Source: a virus
DNA: 41,189 nt
Direction: 5' to 3' (one strand)
Virus record (IMG/VR): IMGVR_UViG_3300043395_000366
Span: 1 to 41,189 of that record
A program made the translations under genes and the position numbers. Positions 32,031 to 39,255 of the stretch are shown piece by piece (positions within the stretch are counted from its first letter, which is position 1; the number at the start of each line of letters is the position of its first letter). The notes under the pieces were generated by a model, which saw nothing but the letters and a program-made list of their open reading frames with translations, made no database searches and was not told the DNA's origin.

Positions 32031-32650
32031 TAACCTCCAAAGATTTCTAAGGCTGCTTCATAATGATGCTTACGATCTTCGAGACCGATTGTTCCACCGT
32101 TGATTTTCTTGGTTACTGTAAGGATGTCACCTTTATCAGCCCATTGATTTAGTTCACGAGAATCCCAGAACCAACCAGCAGACCAAGCTGCACCCTCTTC
32201 GTTTTCCAACCATTCAGTCGCTTCAGCAAGATCCATGTTCATGTCAGAAGCGAATGCTTGATAGTTGCTCTTACCCGTCAGCTGGATAAGACCGCGACCG
32301 CAGTAGCGATAGCCATCCCCAGACTCAGGAGGACCGTTACCCATTCTATTTGCATAGACGAGATTGGCAATCTTTGCTGGTTGCTTTGCATAGTCGTTTG
32401 GATTCTTACCACGGAAATACTTGGGGAAAACTTTCAAGAGCGTTTCTGCTCTGTAGTTTAGATTTTCTTTTCTTGCTCTTAATCCACCTGATTCATGACC
32501 AACTTGAGCTAGAAACATAGAAATACGTTGTGGCGTATTAATCTCGTAGAACTCCATCACTTCATTCAGGGGTTCCACAAACGGTTCGATGATATCTTCG
32601 TTAGTGTCTTCAAAGAACTCGTTTAATTGCTCAAAAGTTACTAATGCCAT
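32030..32650 (-). CDS. Endolysin, glycoside hydrolase family 19
   Basis: The 206-aa enzyme cuts peptidoglycan glycan strands. The catalytic acid is Glu53 in GHESGGL and the second Glu is Glu62 in KENLNYRAE. The conserved YCGRGLIQLTGKSNY and TKKINGG segments follow. There is no signal peptide, so it should exit through the adjacent holin. Its GGAGG ribosome site is sequestered in a GNRA hairpin, and a late-type promoter box lies at the hairpin foot. This implies that read-through early RNA is silent and late RNA is translated. Confidence 0.9.
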   Translation of the reverse strand: MALVTFEQLNEFFEDTNEDIIEPFVEPLNEVMEFYEINTPQRISMFLAQVGHESGGLRARKENLNYRAETLLKVFPKYFRGKNPNDYAKQPAKIANLVYANRMGNGPPESGDGYRYCGRGLIQLTGKSNYQAFASDMNMDLAEATEWLENEEGAAWSAGWFWDSRELNQWADKGDILTVTKKINGGTIGLEDRKHHYEAALEIFGG

Positions 32651-32654
32651 GAGC

Positions 32655-32670
32655 GCCTCCTTTCGGAGGC
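32655..32670 (-). promoter_or_regulatory. Hairpin sequestering the endolysin ribosome-binding site
   Basis: On the minus strand GCCTCC-GAAA-GGAGGC forms a perfect 6-bp stem with a GNRA tetraloop. The GGAGG of the ribosome-binding site is the 3-prime arm, 5 nt before the ATG. Confidence 0.8.
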
Positions 32671-32677
32671 TATTTAG
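32671..32677 (-). promoter_or_regulatory. Candidate late promoter box (CTAAATA) for endolysin
   Basis: CTAAATA abuts the 5-prime arm of the hairpin. By T4 spacing, transcription would start at or near the GAAA loop, removing the 5-prime arm and freeing GGAGG. Confidence 0.55.
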
Positions 32678-32751
32678 CCGTAGAAACGATTACCCATCAT
32701 GGAACGGAGCATAGATTTGAATTCAGCGAAAAGATTGAGAAGGGATACCAT
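32674..32751 (-). CDS. Candidate microprotein (25 aa)
   Basis: The ATG at 32751 has GGAG 5 nt upstream. The frame ends at a TAA that is part of the CTAAATA box. The peptide begins MVSLLNLFAEF and ends in GNRFYG. It overlaps the end of the DUF1127 gene by 29 nt. It is amphipathic and basic. It may be a real small protein or a leader peptide whose translation affects the downstream hairpin. Confidence 0.45.
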   Translation of the reverse strand: MVSLLNLFAEFKSMLRSMMGNRFYG

Positions 32752-32893
32752 TTGATCTCCAGTATTCTTTGAGTGCTACCTGTGCGATATCGAAACGTGT
32801 GAGACCAAGATGGTTCAGTTCTTTGTCTGTGAGTTTAGAAAGTTCGATGATTGTGTTATAGTATCTGTATGTATCTTTGATCCATTTGATCAT
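32723..32893 (-). CDS. DUF1127-like small protein (56 aa)
   Basis: The start is the ATG at 32893 with AGGAG 8 nt upstream. The sequence ELSKLTDKELNHLGLTRFDI is the DUF1127 signature, common in alpha- and gammaproteobacteria. Some members (such as CcaF1 in Rhodobacter) are RNA-binding regulators. The protein follows the small heat-shock gene across a terminator. A role in modifying host RNA metabolism or growth is inferred. Confidence 0.7.
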   Translation of the reverse strand: MIKWIKDTYRYYNTIIELSKLTDKELNHLGLTRFDIAQVALKEYWRSNGIPSQSFR

Positions 32894-32915
32894 TGTGTGT
32901 CTCCTGTGCAAACGG

Positions 32916-32944
32916 AAAAAGCTGGGCGACTGCTGCCGCCCAGC
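32916..32944 (-). terminator. Rho-independent terminator after the small heat-shock gene
   Basis: On the minus strand the 8-bp stem GCTGGGCG/CGCCCAGC with an 8-nt loop is followed directly by TTTTT. Confidence 0.85.
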
Positions 32945-32970
32945 GCATAATGAAAATCTCAATAAAGGAA

Positions 32971-33432
32971 TTAGTCCTTGATGTCGATCTTCTTAGGCTT
33001 CTTATGCTCAGGGATAAAGTTCTCGAGCCATACCTTAAGAATACCGTTAACCATTTCTGCGTTCTTGATTTCTACAGAATCAGCAAGAGTGAACGTGCGA
33101 GTAAATGCGCGCTCTGCGATTCCCTTGTAGAAGTAATACGCATTAGCATTATCCACGTCGTTGGCGTCCTTTGTCTTACCAGTGATGGTTAGCTTACCAC
33201 CATCCAGCGTGACTTCCAGATCCGTCTTAGCGAATCCAGCGACTGCCATTTCGATGACATACTTGTTCTCATCAACCTTCTTGATGTTGTATGGCGGATA
33301 GCCAGGAACATTCTTGCCGATAGTTTCGAGCTGATCAGCAAGCAGTTTGAATGTCTTGTCGAAACCGACAGACATAGGATCAAACTTATCGAAGAGTGAT
33401 GGGATCTTTGTGAATTGTGCGTAGTCGTTCAT
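32971..33432 (-). CDS. Small heat-shock protein (Hsp20/IbpA-like)
   Basis: The 153-aa protein has an alpha-crystallin domain (about residues 45-135): YVIEMAVAGFAKTDLEVTLDGGKLTITGK, then FTRTFTLADSVEI and GILKVWL. The C-terminal tail (HKKPKKIDIKD) is charged. The N-terminal FDKTFKLLADQL is typical of IbpA-type proteins. Phage versions probably protect virion proteins during assembly. AGGAG precedes the ATG. A late-type box lies about 60 nt upstream, and a strong terminator follows. Confidence 0.9.
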   Translation of the reverse strand: MNDYAQFTKIPSLFDKFDPMSVGFDKTFKLLADQLETIGKNVPGYPPYNIKKVDENKYVIEMAVAGFAKTDLEVTLDGGKLTITGKTKDANDVDNANAYYFYKGIAERAFTRTFTLADSVEIKNAEMVNGILKVWLENFIPEHKKPKKIDIKD

Positions 33433-33488
33433 AGTAATGTCTCCTATTAAGCGAGATTATGTTATGTGACCCCGAAGGCATCACGTTC

Positions 33489-33495
33489 TATTTAG
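33489..33495 (-). promoter_or_regulatory. Candidate late promoter box (CTAAATA) for the heat-shock gene
   Basis: CTAAATA on the minus strand in the gap between regA and the heat-shock gene. The 50-nt leader contains an imperfect UUCG hairpin (33466-33484) and AGGAG. Confidence 0.45.
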
Positions 33496-33500
33496 CACGA

Positions 33501-33908
33501 TCAGTCGTTGGTTCGCTTTTTACCAATATTGTATTTGGCTTCCAACTTCCATTCATGCTTTTCCTTATGCGCTAGAATCTTGATTTGATTCAGTGGCGCA
33601 ACAGGATCCTTAGTTCGCTCTGTATCAACAACATCAATCAACTCCCATTCGGCAAGCAGATTGGCGATTGTGTTACGACGAGCCTTGTCTTCATCTGAGA
33701 AGTTTGTGGGCTTACCGTCTAGGGCGAACAATTCTTTGAAGTGAACGATATAGTATCTACCCTGCTTATGCAGGATATGACATGACTGAAACAATACCTT
33801 ATCGCGTCTAGATGCGACTCCGATACGAGTTAGTGTTTCGCGAATCTTTAGGAAATCTTCTGCTGATCGAAGTTTGACTTCGACCATGTTTTCAACCGAT
33901 GCGTTCAT
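33501..33908 (-). CDS. regA: RegA translational repressor
   Basis: The 135-aa protein matches T4 RegA closely along its length: EVKLRSAEDFLKIRETLTR, KVLFQSCHILHKQGRYYIVH and EKHEWKLEAKYNIG. RegA binds start regions of early mRNAs and blocks their translation. It is translationally coupled to gp62 by ATGA. Targets in this phage could include the polymerase and clamp-loader mRNAs, as in T4. Confidence 0.93.
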   Translation of the reverse strand: MNASVENMVEVKLRSAEDFLKIRETLTRIGVASRRDKVLFQSCHILHKQGRYYIVHFKELFALDGKPTNFSDEDKARRNTIANLLAEWELIDVVDTERTKDPVAPLNQIKILAHKEKHEWKLEAKYNIGKKRTND

Positions 33909-34300
33909 CCTTTTCCACCTTTATCGAGTGCTACCTCGATCATGGCTAGCTGTTCATCGGTCAAGACTCTGAGCACCTGCTCCGCCTTAGCACGACCATA
34001 GCCGAAATACTCCATGATCATTTCGACGGTCGCGTCGGGTTTATCTTTGCCCCATTTGGAGCCTTTCCTCTTCCGCTTCCGCAGGCTATTTAGGAAATAC
34101 TCATATTGCAACTTGTTCTCGAGATGAGAACGCATATTCATTTCGTTGGCGTAAAGGACACAATCCTGAAAGTAGGATAGCGAACGATTCGTCAGAAATG
34201 GCTTATACAGCTTTTCTGATAGCTCGTCGTTCGCCGACCCGCGCATCAGGTTCTTTTTAGAGTTAGTGACACTCTCGACGTATACGAATGGATTACTCAT
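33905..34300 (-). CDS. Clamp-loader small subunit, T4 gp62-like
   Basis: The 131-aa subunit stabilises the gp44 ATPase ring. The segments YKPFLTNRSLSYFQD, YANEMN and YEYFLNSLRKRKRKGSKW are those of gp62 in T4-like phages. It is shorter than T4 gp62 (187 aa). It overlaps the zinc protein gene by 8 nt and regA by 4 nt. No ribosome site is visible, so translation depends on coupling. Confidence 0.85.
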   Translation of the reverse strand: MSNPFVYVESVTNSKKNLMRGSANDELSEKLYKPFLTNRSLSYFQDCVLYANEMNMRSHLENKLQYEYFLNSLRKRKRKGSKWGKDKPDATVEMIMEYFGYGRAKAEQVLRVLTDEQLAMIEVALDKGGKG

Positions 34301-34598
34301 TTGAGATAAAGTTCATAACAGTGTTAGCGGGAACTTCGTTTTTACGTTTCCTCTGAGAGAGCTTTTTCTCATCCCAGCATACGACACAGATCCGTTCATG
34401 AAGGTCAGTGACCTTATCGAATCGCTTCGATATGCCTTTGTAGTAGAACTGACCTAGAGCTTTTGTTTCACCACAAGACGGACAGCATTTGGCACGGATA
34501 CCTTGCTTGCCGTCGAGTGTGTTCACGAACATTTCAGTTTCATCTGGAACCTTGCGCCAAACTCTAGCGCCTTTACCTTCACGTCTTGCAGCAGTCAT
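34293..34598 (-). CDS. Zinc-finger protein between gp44 and gp62 (101 aa)
   Basis: The protein has CCPSCGE and CVVCW, about 33 residues apart, forming a zinc-binding knuckle, and basic tails on both sides (REGKGARVWRK, then LSQRKRKNE). Nucleic-acid binding is likely. GGAG lies 7 nt before the ATG. I do not recognise a named family. Position within the clamp-loader operon suggests replication control. Confidence 0.55.
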   Translation of the reverse strand: MTAARREGKGARVWRKVPDETEMFVNTLDGKQGIRAKCCPSCGETKALGQFYYKGISKRFDKVTDLHERICVVCWDEKKLSQRKRKNEVPANTVMNFISNE

Positions 34599-34625
34599 AA
34601 TATATCTCCATCAGATTTCAAGATG

Positions 34626-35564
34626 TTATTTGAACTCACAGTCCAACATAATCTGAGTCATACAAGCAGCCAAATTGATCTCCTGATCCACAACGAACGC
34701 AGCCTTATACTGATAGTCAGCCAAAGCCATAACGAGCAAAGGAATAGACTCAGGTTTCATAACGGTGCTTGCTGCGTCATAGAGCTTGCGGAACAGAACA
34801 TTCACATCCATGCTAGAGTTCTGACCAACCCACTTACGCATAGCTTCGTATTCTCTGCTTTTCAGATACTTAACAAGTTCCTTGATCTCTATGTTATCAA
34901 CAGAAGCCAAGATACCAGAGTCGATCTGACCTCTAGCTGAGTATCGCTGCAACTCATTCAACACTCGACGCCAATCAGGGAAGTGCTTCATGATAACTTC
35001 AGCAAGAACCTTCTTATCGTAGCCTACGTTCTCCTGATCAAGGATCCCGCATGCGCGCGAAAGAAACTGCTTTGCAAGCTCTGCCTTTTCACTCGCACCA
35101 ATCTTGAACTCGATTACAGAGCATCGAGAATGCAAAGGATCGATGATACGATTGACAAAGTTACAAGTGAGAATGAAACCACAGTTCGACGAGAACTCCT
35201 CCATGAAGTTACGGAGTGCTGGTTGAGTTGAATTTGCGTTTAGATAGTCGGCTTCGTCAAGGATAACATACTTACGTCCGCCTGTGAACGATACGGTCGC
35301 AGCGAAGTTACGAATGTCGTGTCGTAGAGTGTCGATGTTACCATTCATTGATCCGTTGATGACGATGTAGTCCGCGTTGATTTCTTCGAGCATGGCACGA
35401 GCCACTGTAGTTTTACCAACACCAGCACTACCAGAGAGAAGAAGATTTGGAATATCACCATTGTTCACAAACTGTAGGAATGTTAGTTTAAGATCTTCAG
35501 GCAGAATACAATCTGCAATCTTGCGAGGACGATACTTTTCAACCCAGAGGAATTCTTCGCGCAT
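34626..35564 (-). CDS. Clamp-loader ATPase, T4 gp44-like
   Basis: This AAA+ protein of 312 aa (T4 319) opens and loads the gp45 clamp. Walker A is SAGVGKT (46-52), Walker B is VILDEAD with DEAD at 103-106, and the arginine-finger SRC motif is at 146-148. The C-terminal helical collar follows. GGAG precedes the ATG. A strong terminator separates it from gp45, so relative amounts of clamp and loader may be set there. Confidence 0.94.
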   Translation of the reverse strand: MREEFLWVEKYRPRKIADCILPEDLKLTFLQFVNNGDIPNLLLSGSAGVGKTTVARAMLEEINADYIVINGSMNGNIDTLRHDIRNFAATVSFTGGRKYVILDEADYLNANSTQPALRNFMEEFSSNCGFILTCNFVNRIIDPLHSRCSVIEFKIGASEKAELAKQFLSRACGILDQENVGYDKKVLAEVIMKHFPDWRRVLNELQRYSARGQIDSGILASVDNIEIKELVKYLKSREYEAMRKWVGQNSSMDVNVLFRKLYDAASTVMKPESIPLLVMALADYQYKAAFVVDQEINLAACMTQIMLDCEFK

Positions 35565-35575
35565 TTTGGCTCCAT

Positions 35576-35608
35576 ATCAAAAAGAAGGAAGGGGACCGAA
35601 GTCCCCTT
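35576..35608 (-). terminator. Rho-independent terminator between gp45 and gp44
   Basis: On the minus strand AAGGGGAC-TTCG-GTCCCCTT gives an 8-bp stem with a UUCG tetraloop, followed by CCTTCTTTTT. Partial read-through would favour clamp over loader. Confidence 0.88.
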
Positions 35609-35612
35609 ATAA

Positions 35613-36281
35613 TCACTCACCGTATTTGCTGCTCTGTTCAGTAGCAATCCAGTATTCAACATCATTAGTCTTAGAAGCAAAGTGCGCGATACCTTTAGCG
35701 GAAACGCGAACTTCATAATTGCGATTCAGGATCTTCAGGTTTTCAATCTTGAAGATCATCTTATAGTTTACCTTAGCTTCACCAACTTCATACTCAAATG
35801 AGTTTGATGCTTCGTTGCGAGAATCGATCGCAGCAAGATATGCTTTACCGTTACGACCGACAAGAGCAAGCTCAGGCAGAGAAAGAACACCAGCTGCACG
35901 AAGCGCACTCTGCAGTGCAGTGTCTTCGAGAGTAAAGCTGATCTCTGTAGAAGGAAGATTGATTTCCTTAGACGGAGGTGACTGGATCAAATCGCTCTTT
36001 GCATAACGAAGAGTTGTCTTAGCCTTACCATTGCTGATGACGATGGACTCATCACCGAGCTTCAGATCAGGATCATCAAACATTGAAACAGTAGAGATAA
36101 ACTGAGACAAGTCGTAGATAGCAAACTCCTTGTCGAAGTTTTCGCTGACGTTAGCCTTAGCAAGAACTGTCTTCTGTGGCGAAACAGTTTTCTGAATCTG
36201 ACCAGCCTGAAAGATCAGGGATGGATTGATAGCAGCGAAGTTCTTGAGGATTTCCGTAGTTTCTTTAGATAGCTTCATCAT
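35613..36281 (-). CDS. Sliding clamp, T4 gp45-like
   Basis: The 222-aa processivity factor is close to T4 gp45 in size (228). It has the two-domain PCNA-like pattern, with LKNFAAINPSLIFQAGQ at the N-terminus and VSMFDDPDLKLGD in the middle. AGGAGG precedes the ATG; two adjacent ATGs are possible. It has its own promoter and is followed by a terminator. Confidence 0.93.
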   Translation of the reverse strand: MMKLSKETTEILKNFAAINPSLIFQAGQIQKTVSPQKTVLAKANVSENFDKEFAIYDLSQFISTVSMFDDPDLKLGDESIVISNGKAKTTLRYAKSDLIQSPPSKEINLPSTEISFTLEDTALQSALRAAGVLSLPELALVGRNGKAYLAAIDSRNEASNSFEYEVGEAKVNYKMIFKIENLKILNRNYEVRVSAKGIAHFASKTNDVEYWIATEQSSKYGE

Positions 36282-36299
36282 ATAACCTCCTAGATGTAA

Positions 36300-36328
36300 A
36301 TAGTATCACGTTTATGTGCAGTTGTCAA
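36300..36328 (-). promoter_or_regulatory. Sigma70-type promoter for gp45
   Basis: TTGACA, 17 bp, TACTAT on the minus strand, 18 nt before the gp45 ATG. Confidence 0.7.
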
Positions 36329-36333
36329 GTGTT

Positions 36334-37191
36334 TCATTTCAGCTTCTTTGGTTTAGAGCTCTCGTCAGCAGTAGCGCCAGCACCAATCTGAGCCAGATCA
36401 ATAAGCGAACCGCCAAACACATAAGAACCCATGTGCTGGAGCTTCATCCAAGGACACAACCAAGTTTTGATACCGATATCCCAAGCTTTTTGGCAGAACC
36501 AGTAGTCTTCTGATAGATATCGCTTAGATGCTGGATCAACTTCAGCTTGGAAAGCCATAAGGATCTCGCGCGAACCATCGAAGTGTTCTGTGCGAACGTG
36601 ATCTGGCTTATACATGTATTGTGGATATGCAGCCTGGAACTTTTCCAACGCAGCGCGTTGAATCATCATGAAGCCAGTGCCGCCTTCAAGAACTTCAACT
36701 GGTTCATCGAGAGCGATAGATCCAGTGCCTTCCTTTGGATTGAAGACGTAGTCGCCAACATACTTTTCAAGAACGCTAGGATCTTTGTCTGCGAATCCTT
36801 TATCGACTGCGCGCTTAATCTTTTCCCAAGCGATACACTTCTTTGGATAAGGACCGCATACAATATGCTTGTCTGATCCTTCTTCTGCGATAACAGAAAG
36901 AGCGATAACGTCGTTCGGGTCAAAGCCAATGTCCGAGTCAATGAACATCAGGTGAGTGCAGTCTGAACGCAAAAATTCGTCCACGAGATAGTTTCGTGCA
37001 CGAGTAATGAGTGATTCATTGAAGAGATAGAAGAAGCGAACGTCCATACCATACTGAGCAGCCAGCATAGCAAGATCAGCTGTTGACTTACAATACTGTC
37101 CACCACAGATGCCGCCATACATTGGCGTAGCGACGAAGATCTTCTTTTTGCGTAGTTCTTCAATAGATACTGAAATTTCAATTGCTGCCAT
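36334..37191 (-). CDS. Glycosyltransferase family 2-like protein
   Basis: The 285-aa protein has IFVATPMYGG at the first strand and HLMFIDSDIGFDP near residue 83, where DSD is the metal-binding DxD motif. GGTGFMMIQR follows near the acceptor loop, then SEDYWFCQKA, whose ED is a typical catalytic-base position. This family is frequent in T4-like phages; the acceptor may be DNA bases or virion proteins. GGAG lies before the ATG. It is probably co-transcribed with bS21. Confidence 0.75.
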   Translation of the reverse strand: MAAIEISVSIEELRKKKIFVATPMYGGICGGQYCKSTADLAMLAAQYGMDVRFFYLFNESLITRARNYLVDEFLRSDCTHLMFIDSDIGFDPNDVIALSVIAEEGSDKHIVCGPYPKKCIAWEKIKRAVDKGFADKDPSVLEKYVGDYVFNPKEGTGSIALDEPVEVLEGGTGFMMIQRAALEKFQAAYPQYMYKPDHVRTEHFDGSREILMAFQAEVDPASKRYLSEDYWFCQKAWDIGIKTWLCPWMKLQHMGSYVFGGSLIDLAQIGAGATADESSKPKKLK

Positions 37192-37232
37192 GATTACTCC
37201 AAAGTGAAATGATGATATTATGTATGCTAGGC

Positions 37233-37472
37233 TTACAGCGTTTCAGCAATCTCAGCCTGCTTTTTTCTCCAACGAACCACAGCAGCTTGCTTCTTCATGC
37301 GTCGCTTGATAGAAGGCTTTGTATAGTGTTCGTGCTCAGCAAGATCACGCAGAAGGTTTTCACGCTGAACCTTTTTCTTCAAAATGCGAAGAGCACCGTT
37401 CACATCGTTATTACGAACAGTGACAGAAATTCCCTTGAGGTGTTCCCAAGGTTCACGATTATCAGTAGCCAA
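37233..37472 (-). CDS. rpsU: Ribosomal protein bS21
   Basis: The 79-aa protein matches bS21: SVTVRNNDVNGALRILKKKVQ, then EHYTKPSIKRRMKK and a basic C-terminus. bS21 sits near the 16S anti-Shine-Dalgarno region and helps initiation. The start codon is TTG at 37472: GGAG lies 6 nt upstream, and the only in-frame upstream ATG is followed after two codons by a stop. The first ~12 residues are an extension compared with short bS21. Viral bS21 has been described in large phages; it may bias ribosomes toward phage mRNA. Confidence 0.9.
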   Translation of the reverse strand: MATDNREPWEHLKGISVTVRNNDVNGALRILKKKVQRENLLRDLAEHEHYTKPSIKRRMKKQAAVVRWRKKQAEIAETL

Positions 37473-37491
37473 TTATAACTCCATAGAAGTA

Positions 37492-37523
37492 AGAGGGGAG
37501 ACGTAATGGTCCATCCCCCCTCT
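37492..37523 (-). terminator. Possible terminator between winged-helix and bS21 genes
   Basis: On the minus strand AGAGGGG pairs with CCCCTCT across an 18-nt loop, followed by TACTTCT. The U content is weak, so it may attenuate more than terminate. Confidence 0.45.
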
Positions 37524-37530
37524 ATATAGC

Positions 37531-37794
37531 TTACGCTGCGTGCGTGAAAACTTCGTTGCCCATCATAGCATAAGCAAGCGAAACCATCTTGCGCGAAGGC
37601 GTGCCGAGGCGATACTTCAGGGTGACTTCACCCTTTGAATTAGTGCGCTCGTTCAGATAGATAGCGTGACCAGATTCACGGAGCGAACGAATCACTTCAT
37701 GAGGATTGCCTGCACCGAATCGCGAACGAATCTGTGCAGCGGTCAGTTCCTCACCATTCTGGAGAGCGGTGAGAACGGATGCAGTCTTAGTCAT
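37531..37794 (-). CDS. Winged-helix DNA-binding protein
   Basis: The start is the ATG at 37794 with GGAG 9 nt upstream, giving 87 aa. ALQNGEELTAAQIRSRFGAG with HEVIRSLRESGHAIYLN looks like a winged helix-turn-helix, and the wing is RTNSKGEVTLKYRLG. Similar small proteins recur next to bS21 or CobS in marine phages. It may regulate phage transcription. An internal promoter in the preceding gene could drive it. Confidence 0.65.
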   Translation of the reverse strand: MTKTASVLTALQNGEELTAAQIRSRFGAGNPHEVIRSLRESGHAIYLNERTNSKGEVTLKYRLGTPSRKMVSLAYAMMGNEVFTHAA

Positions 37795-37827
37795 AACAAT
37801 ATACTCCATTGGTGGTTTGAATTACAC

Positions 37828-39012
37828 TCAGAAAGAAACTTCCTGAGTGTTCTCCGCTGCGGGTGGAGCAGCCGGAGTCTCGGGGACGGGATTGATCGTA
37901 GGATCAACCTTTGCATAGAGATCAAGGAACGCAGTCTTTGTCTCTTCGTCGAAACGATTGATGCACAAACGGATAGCCTTCATGCGATCGCCGATCATGC
38001 GATACGTCTGTGCAATATGAACAAGGCGACGAGTTGAGATGAGTTCGTCAATCGCACCTTCGGTGAAAGTCTTGCGGATGATTTCCGACCAGACAGTAAG
38101 ATGCTCGATGAGCGCCTTATCATCTTCAGTAATTATATCATCACTGAGATAGTTTGTCAAGATCTTTTTCTCGATAGCAGCAGTCGGATATTCCTGCTCA
38201 ATCGTGATCGGGAAACGCTCGAGCCAAGCATCGTCGAGCATCGTAGCAGCGACATAACGACCGTCGTCAGAACCACGACCCTTGGTATTAGCAGTCACGA
38301 TCACGTTGAAGCCATGAGCAGCCTGAACGATTTCGCCAGTCTTCTTCATGTAATACGGCTTGCCTTCGAGGATACCCTGCAAGCACATAGCCTTGCCAGG
38401 ATCAGCACGGTCAGCTTCGTCGATGAGAAGCAGCGCACCGATTTCCATCGCGCGAAGCACTGGACCCTTCATGAACTTCGTTTCACCGTCGATGAGACGG
38501 AAACCGCCAATCAGATCGTCTTCATCAGTCTCACGCGACATCTGAACGCGGATCATCGGACGCTTGACTTTGGCACAAACCTGCTCGACCATGAACGTCT
38601 TGCCGTTGCCAGAGTGACCAGAGATGAACACAGGGAAAAACTTGCCAGAAGCAACGATCTTCTCGATCATCTTGAATTCACCGAACGGAACGTAGTGCTT
38701 ATCCTTAGCCGGAACCTGAGCATAGTCGTGCTCAGAAACTGCATTCGGATCAAACTTCTTGGGAGCCACAGTAGTCTCACGACGGATAGAGATAGGAACG
38801 ATATCGGCAGCCATCTCCACATGAGATTCACCGCCAGGAATACGATAGAAACCACGAGTCACGCGATGCTCCGGCTTAATCATCCACCAGAAATCGACGC
38901 CACGAACACCCTGTTCTTCAGCGAACGCAACGATCTCGTTACGATCAACCGTATTACCTGCACCGAACTTAGCAACAGCAAGCTCGAGAAACTTCTTCTG
39001 ACCGTCCTTCAT
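37828..39012 (-). CDS. cobS: CobS-like MoxR-family AAA+ ATPase
   Basis: The 394-aa protein has an N-terminal region of ~100 aa and an AAA+ core. Walker A is GHSGNGKT (132-139), Walker B LLLIDEAD (194-201), followed by a VTANTKGRG sensor 1. In aerobic B12 synthesis, CobS works with CobT and CobN to insert cobalt into hydrogenobyrinate diamide. Phage CobS homologues are known. A CobT-like VWA partner lies upstream, so the pair is complete apart from CobN. Alternatively it is a MoxR/VWA remodelling chaperone. A perfect sigma70 promoter precedes it and another lies inside it. Confidence 0.8.
   Translation of the reverse strand: MKDGQKKFLELAVAKFGAGNTVDRNEIVAFAEEQGVRGVDFWWMIKPEHRVTRGFYRIPGGESHVEMAADIVPISIRRETTVAPKKFDPNAVSEHDYAQVPAKDKHYVPFGEFKMIEKIVASGKFFPVFISGHSGNGKTFMVEQVCAKVKRPMIRVQMSRETDEDDLIGGFRLIDGETKFMKGPVLRAMEIGALLLIDEADRADPGKAMCLQGILEGKPYYMKKTGEIVQAAHGFNVIVTANTKGRGSDDGRYVAATMLDDAWLERFPITIEQEYPTAAIEKKILTNYLSDDIITEDDKALIEHLTVWSEIIRKTFTEGAIDELISTRRLVHIAQTYRMIGDRMKAIRLCINRFDEETKTAFLDLYAKVDPTINPVPETPAAPPAAENTQEVSF
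38132..38160 (-). promoter_or_regulatory. Perfect sigma70 promoter inside the CobS-like gene
   Basis: TTGACA, 17 bp, TATAAT occurs in sense orientation within codons for LTNYLSDDIIT. It would drive the winged-helix and bS21 genes. Confidence 0.6.
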
Positions 39013-39042
39013 AGCCTATCACCTTTCCTCATCATATAATAT

Positions 39043-39071
39043 ATTATACCACAGGGCGACTTGATTGTCAA
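39043..39071 (-). promoter_or_regulatory. Perfect sigma70 promoter for the CobS-like gene
   Basis: TTGACA, 17 bp, TATAAT with TGG just before the -10 (extended -10). The -10 is embedded in a palindrome, ATAATATATTAT, which may be an operator. The -35 directly follows the 50-aa gene stop. Confidence 0.85.
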
Positions 39072-39072
39072 G

Positions 39073-39225
39073 TCACATGCGCTCAATAGTGGGCTTACCA
39101 ACTAGCCCAGCAGAATTCATCAGCAGACGCATGAACGTGAACGCATCCTTCAGATAACGAAACGTGGCGGATTCATCCGTCAACAGCTTATTTTCGCCCT
39201 TGAGAGTATAAGTTACCTTGAACAT
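39073..39225 (-). CDS. Small hypothetical protein between CobT- and CobS-like genes (50 aa)
   Basis: The start is the ATG at 39225 with AAAGGAG upstream; earlier in-frame ATGs lie within the promoter leader. The protein begins MFKVTYTLKGENK, has a helical middle (RYLKDAFTFMRLLM) and ends with TIERM. I do not recognise it. It has its own promoter upstream. Confidence 0.6.
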   Translation of the reverse strand: MFKVTYTLKGENKLLTDESATFRYLKDAFTFMRLLMNSAGLVGKPTIERM

Positions 39226-39255
39226 GACGCCATCTCCTTTTCTCATCATATACTT

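Noticed and set aside
34084-34093. CTAAATA-like box inside gp62
   Set aside because: It lies in conserved coding sequence with no late-type gene start nearby.
38101-39039. Long plus-strand open frame (312 codons) opposite the CobS-like gene
   Set aside because: It mirrors codon bias of a clearly conserved AAA+ gene and has no domain pattern of its own.
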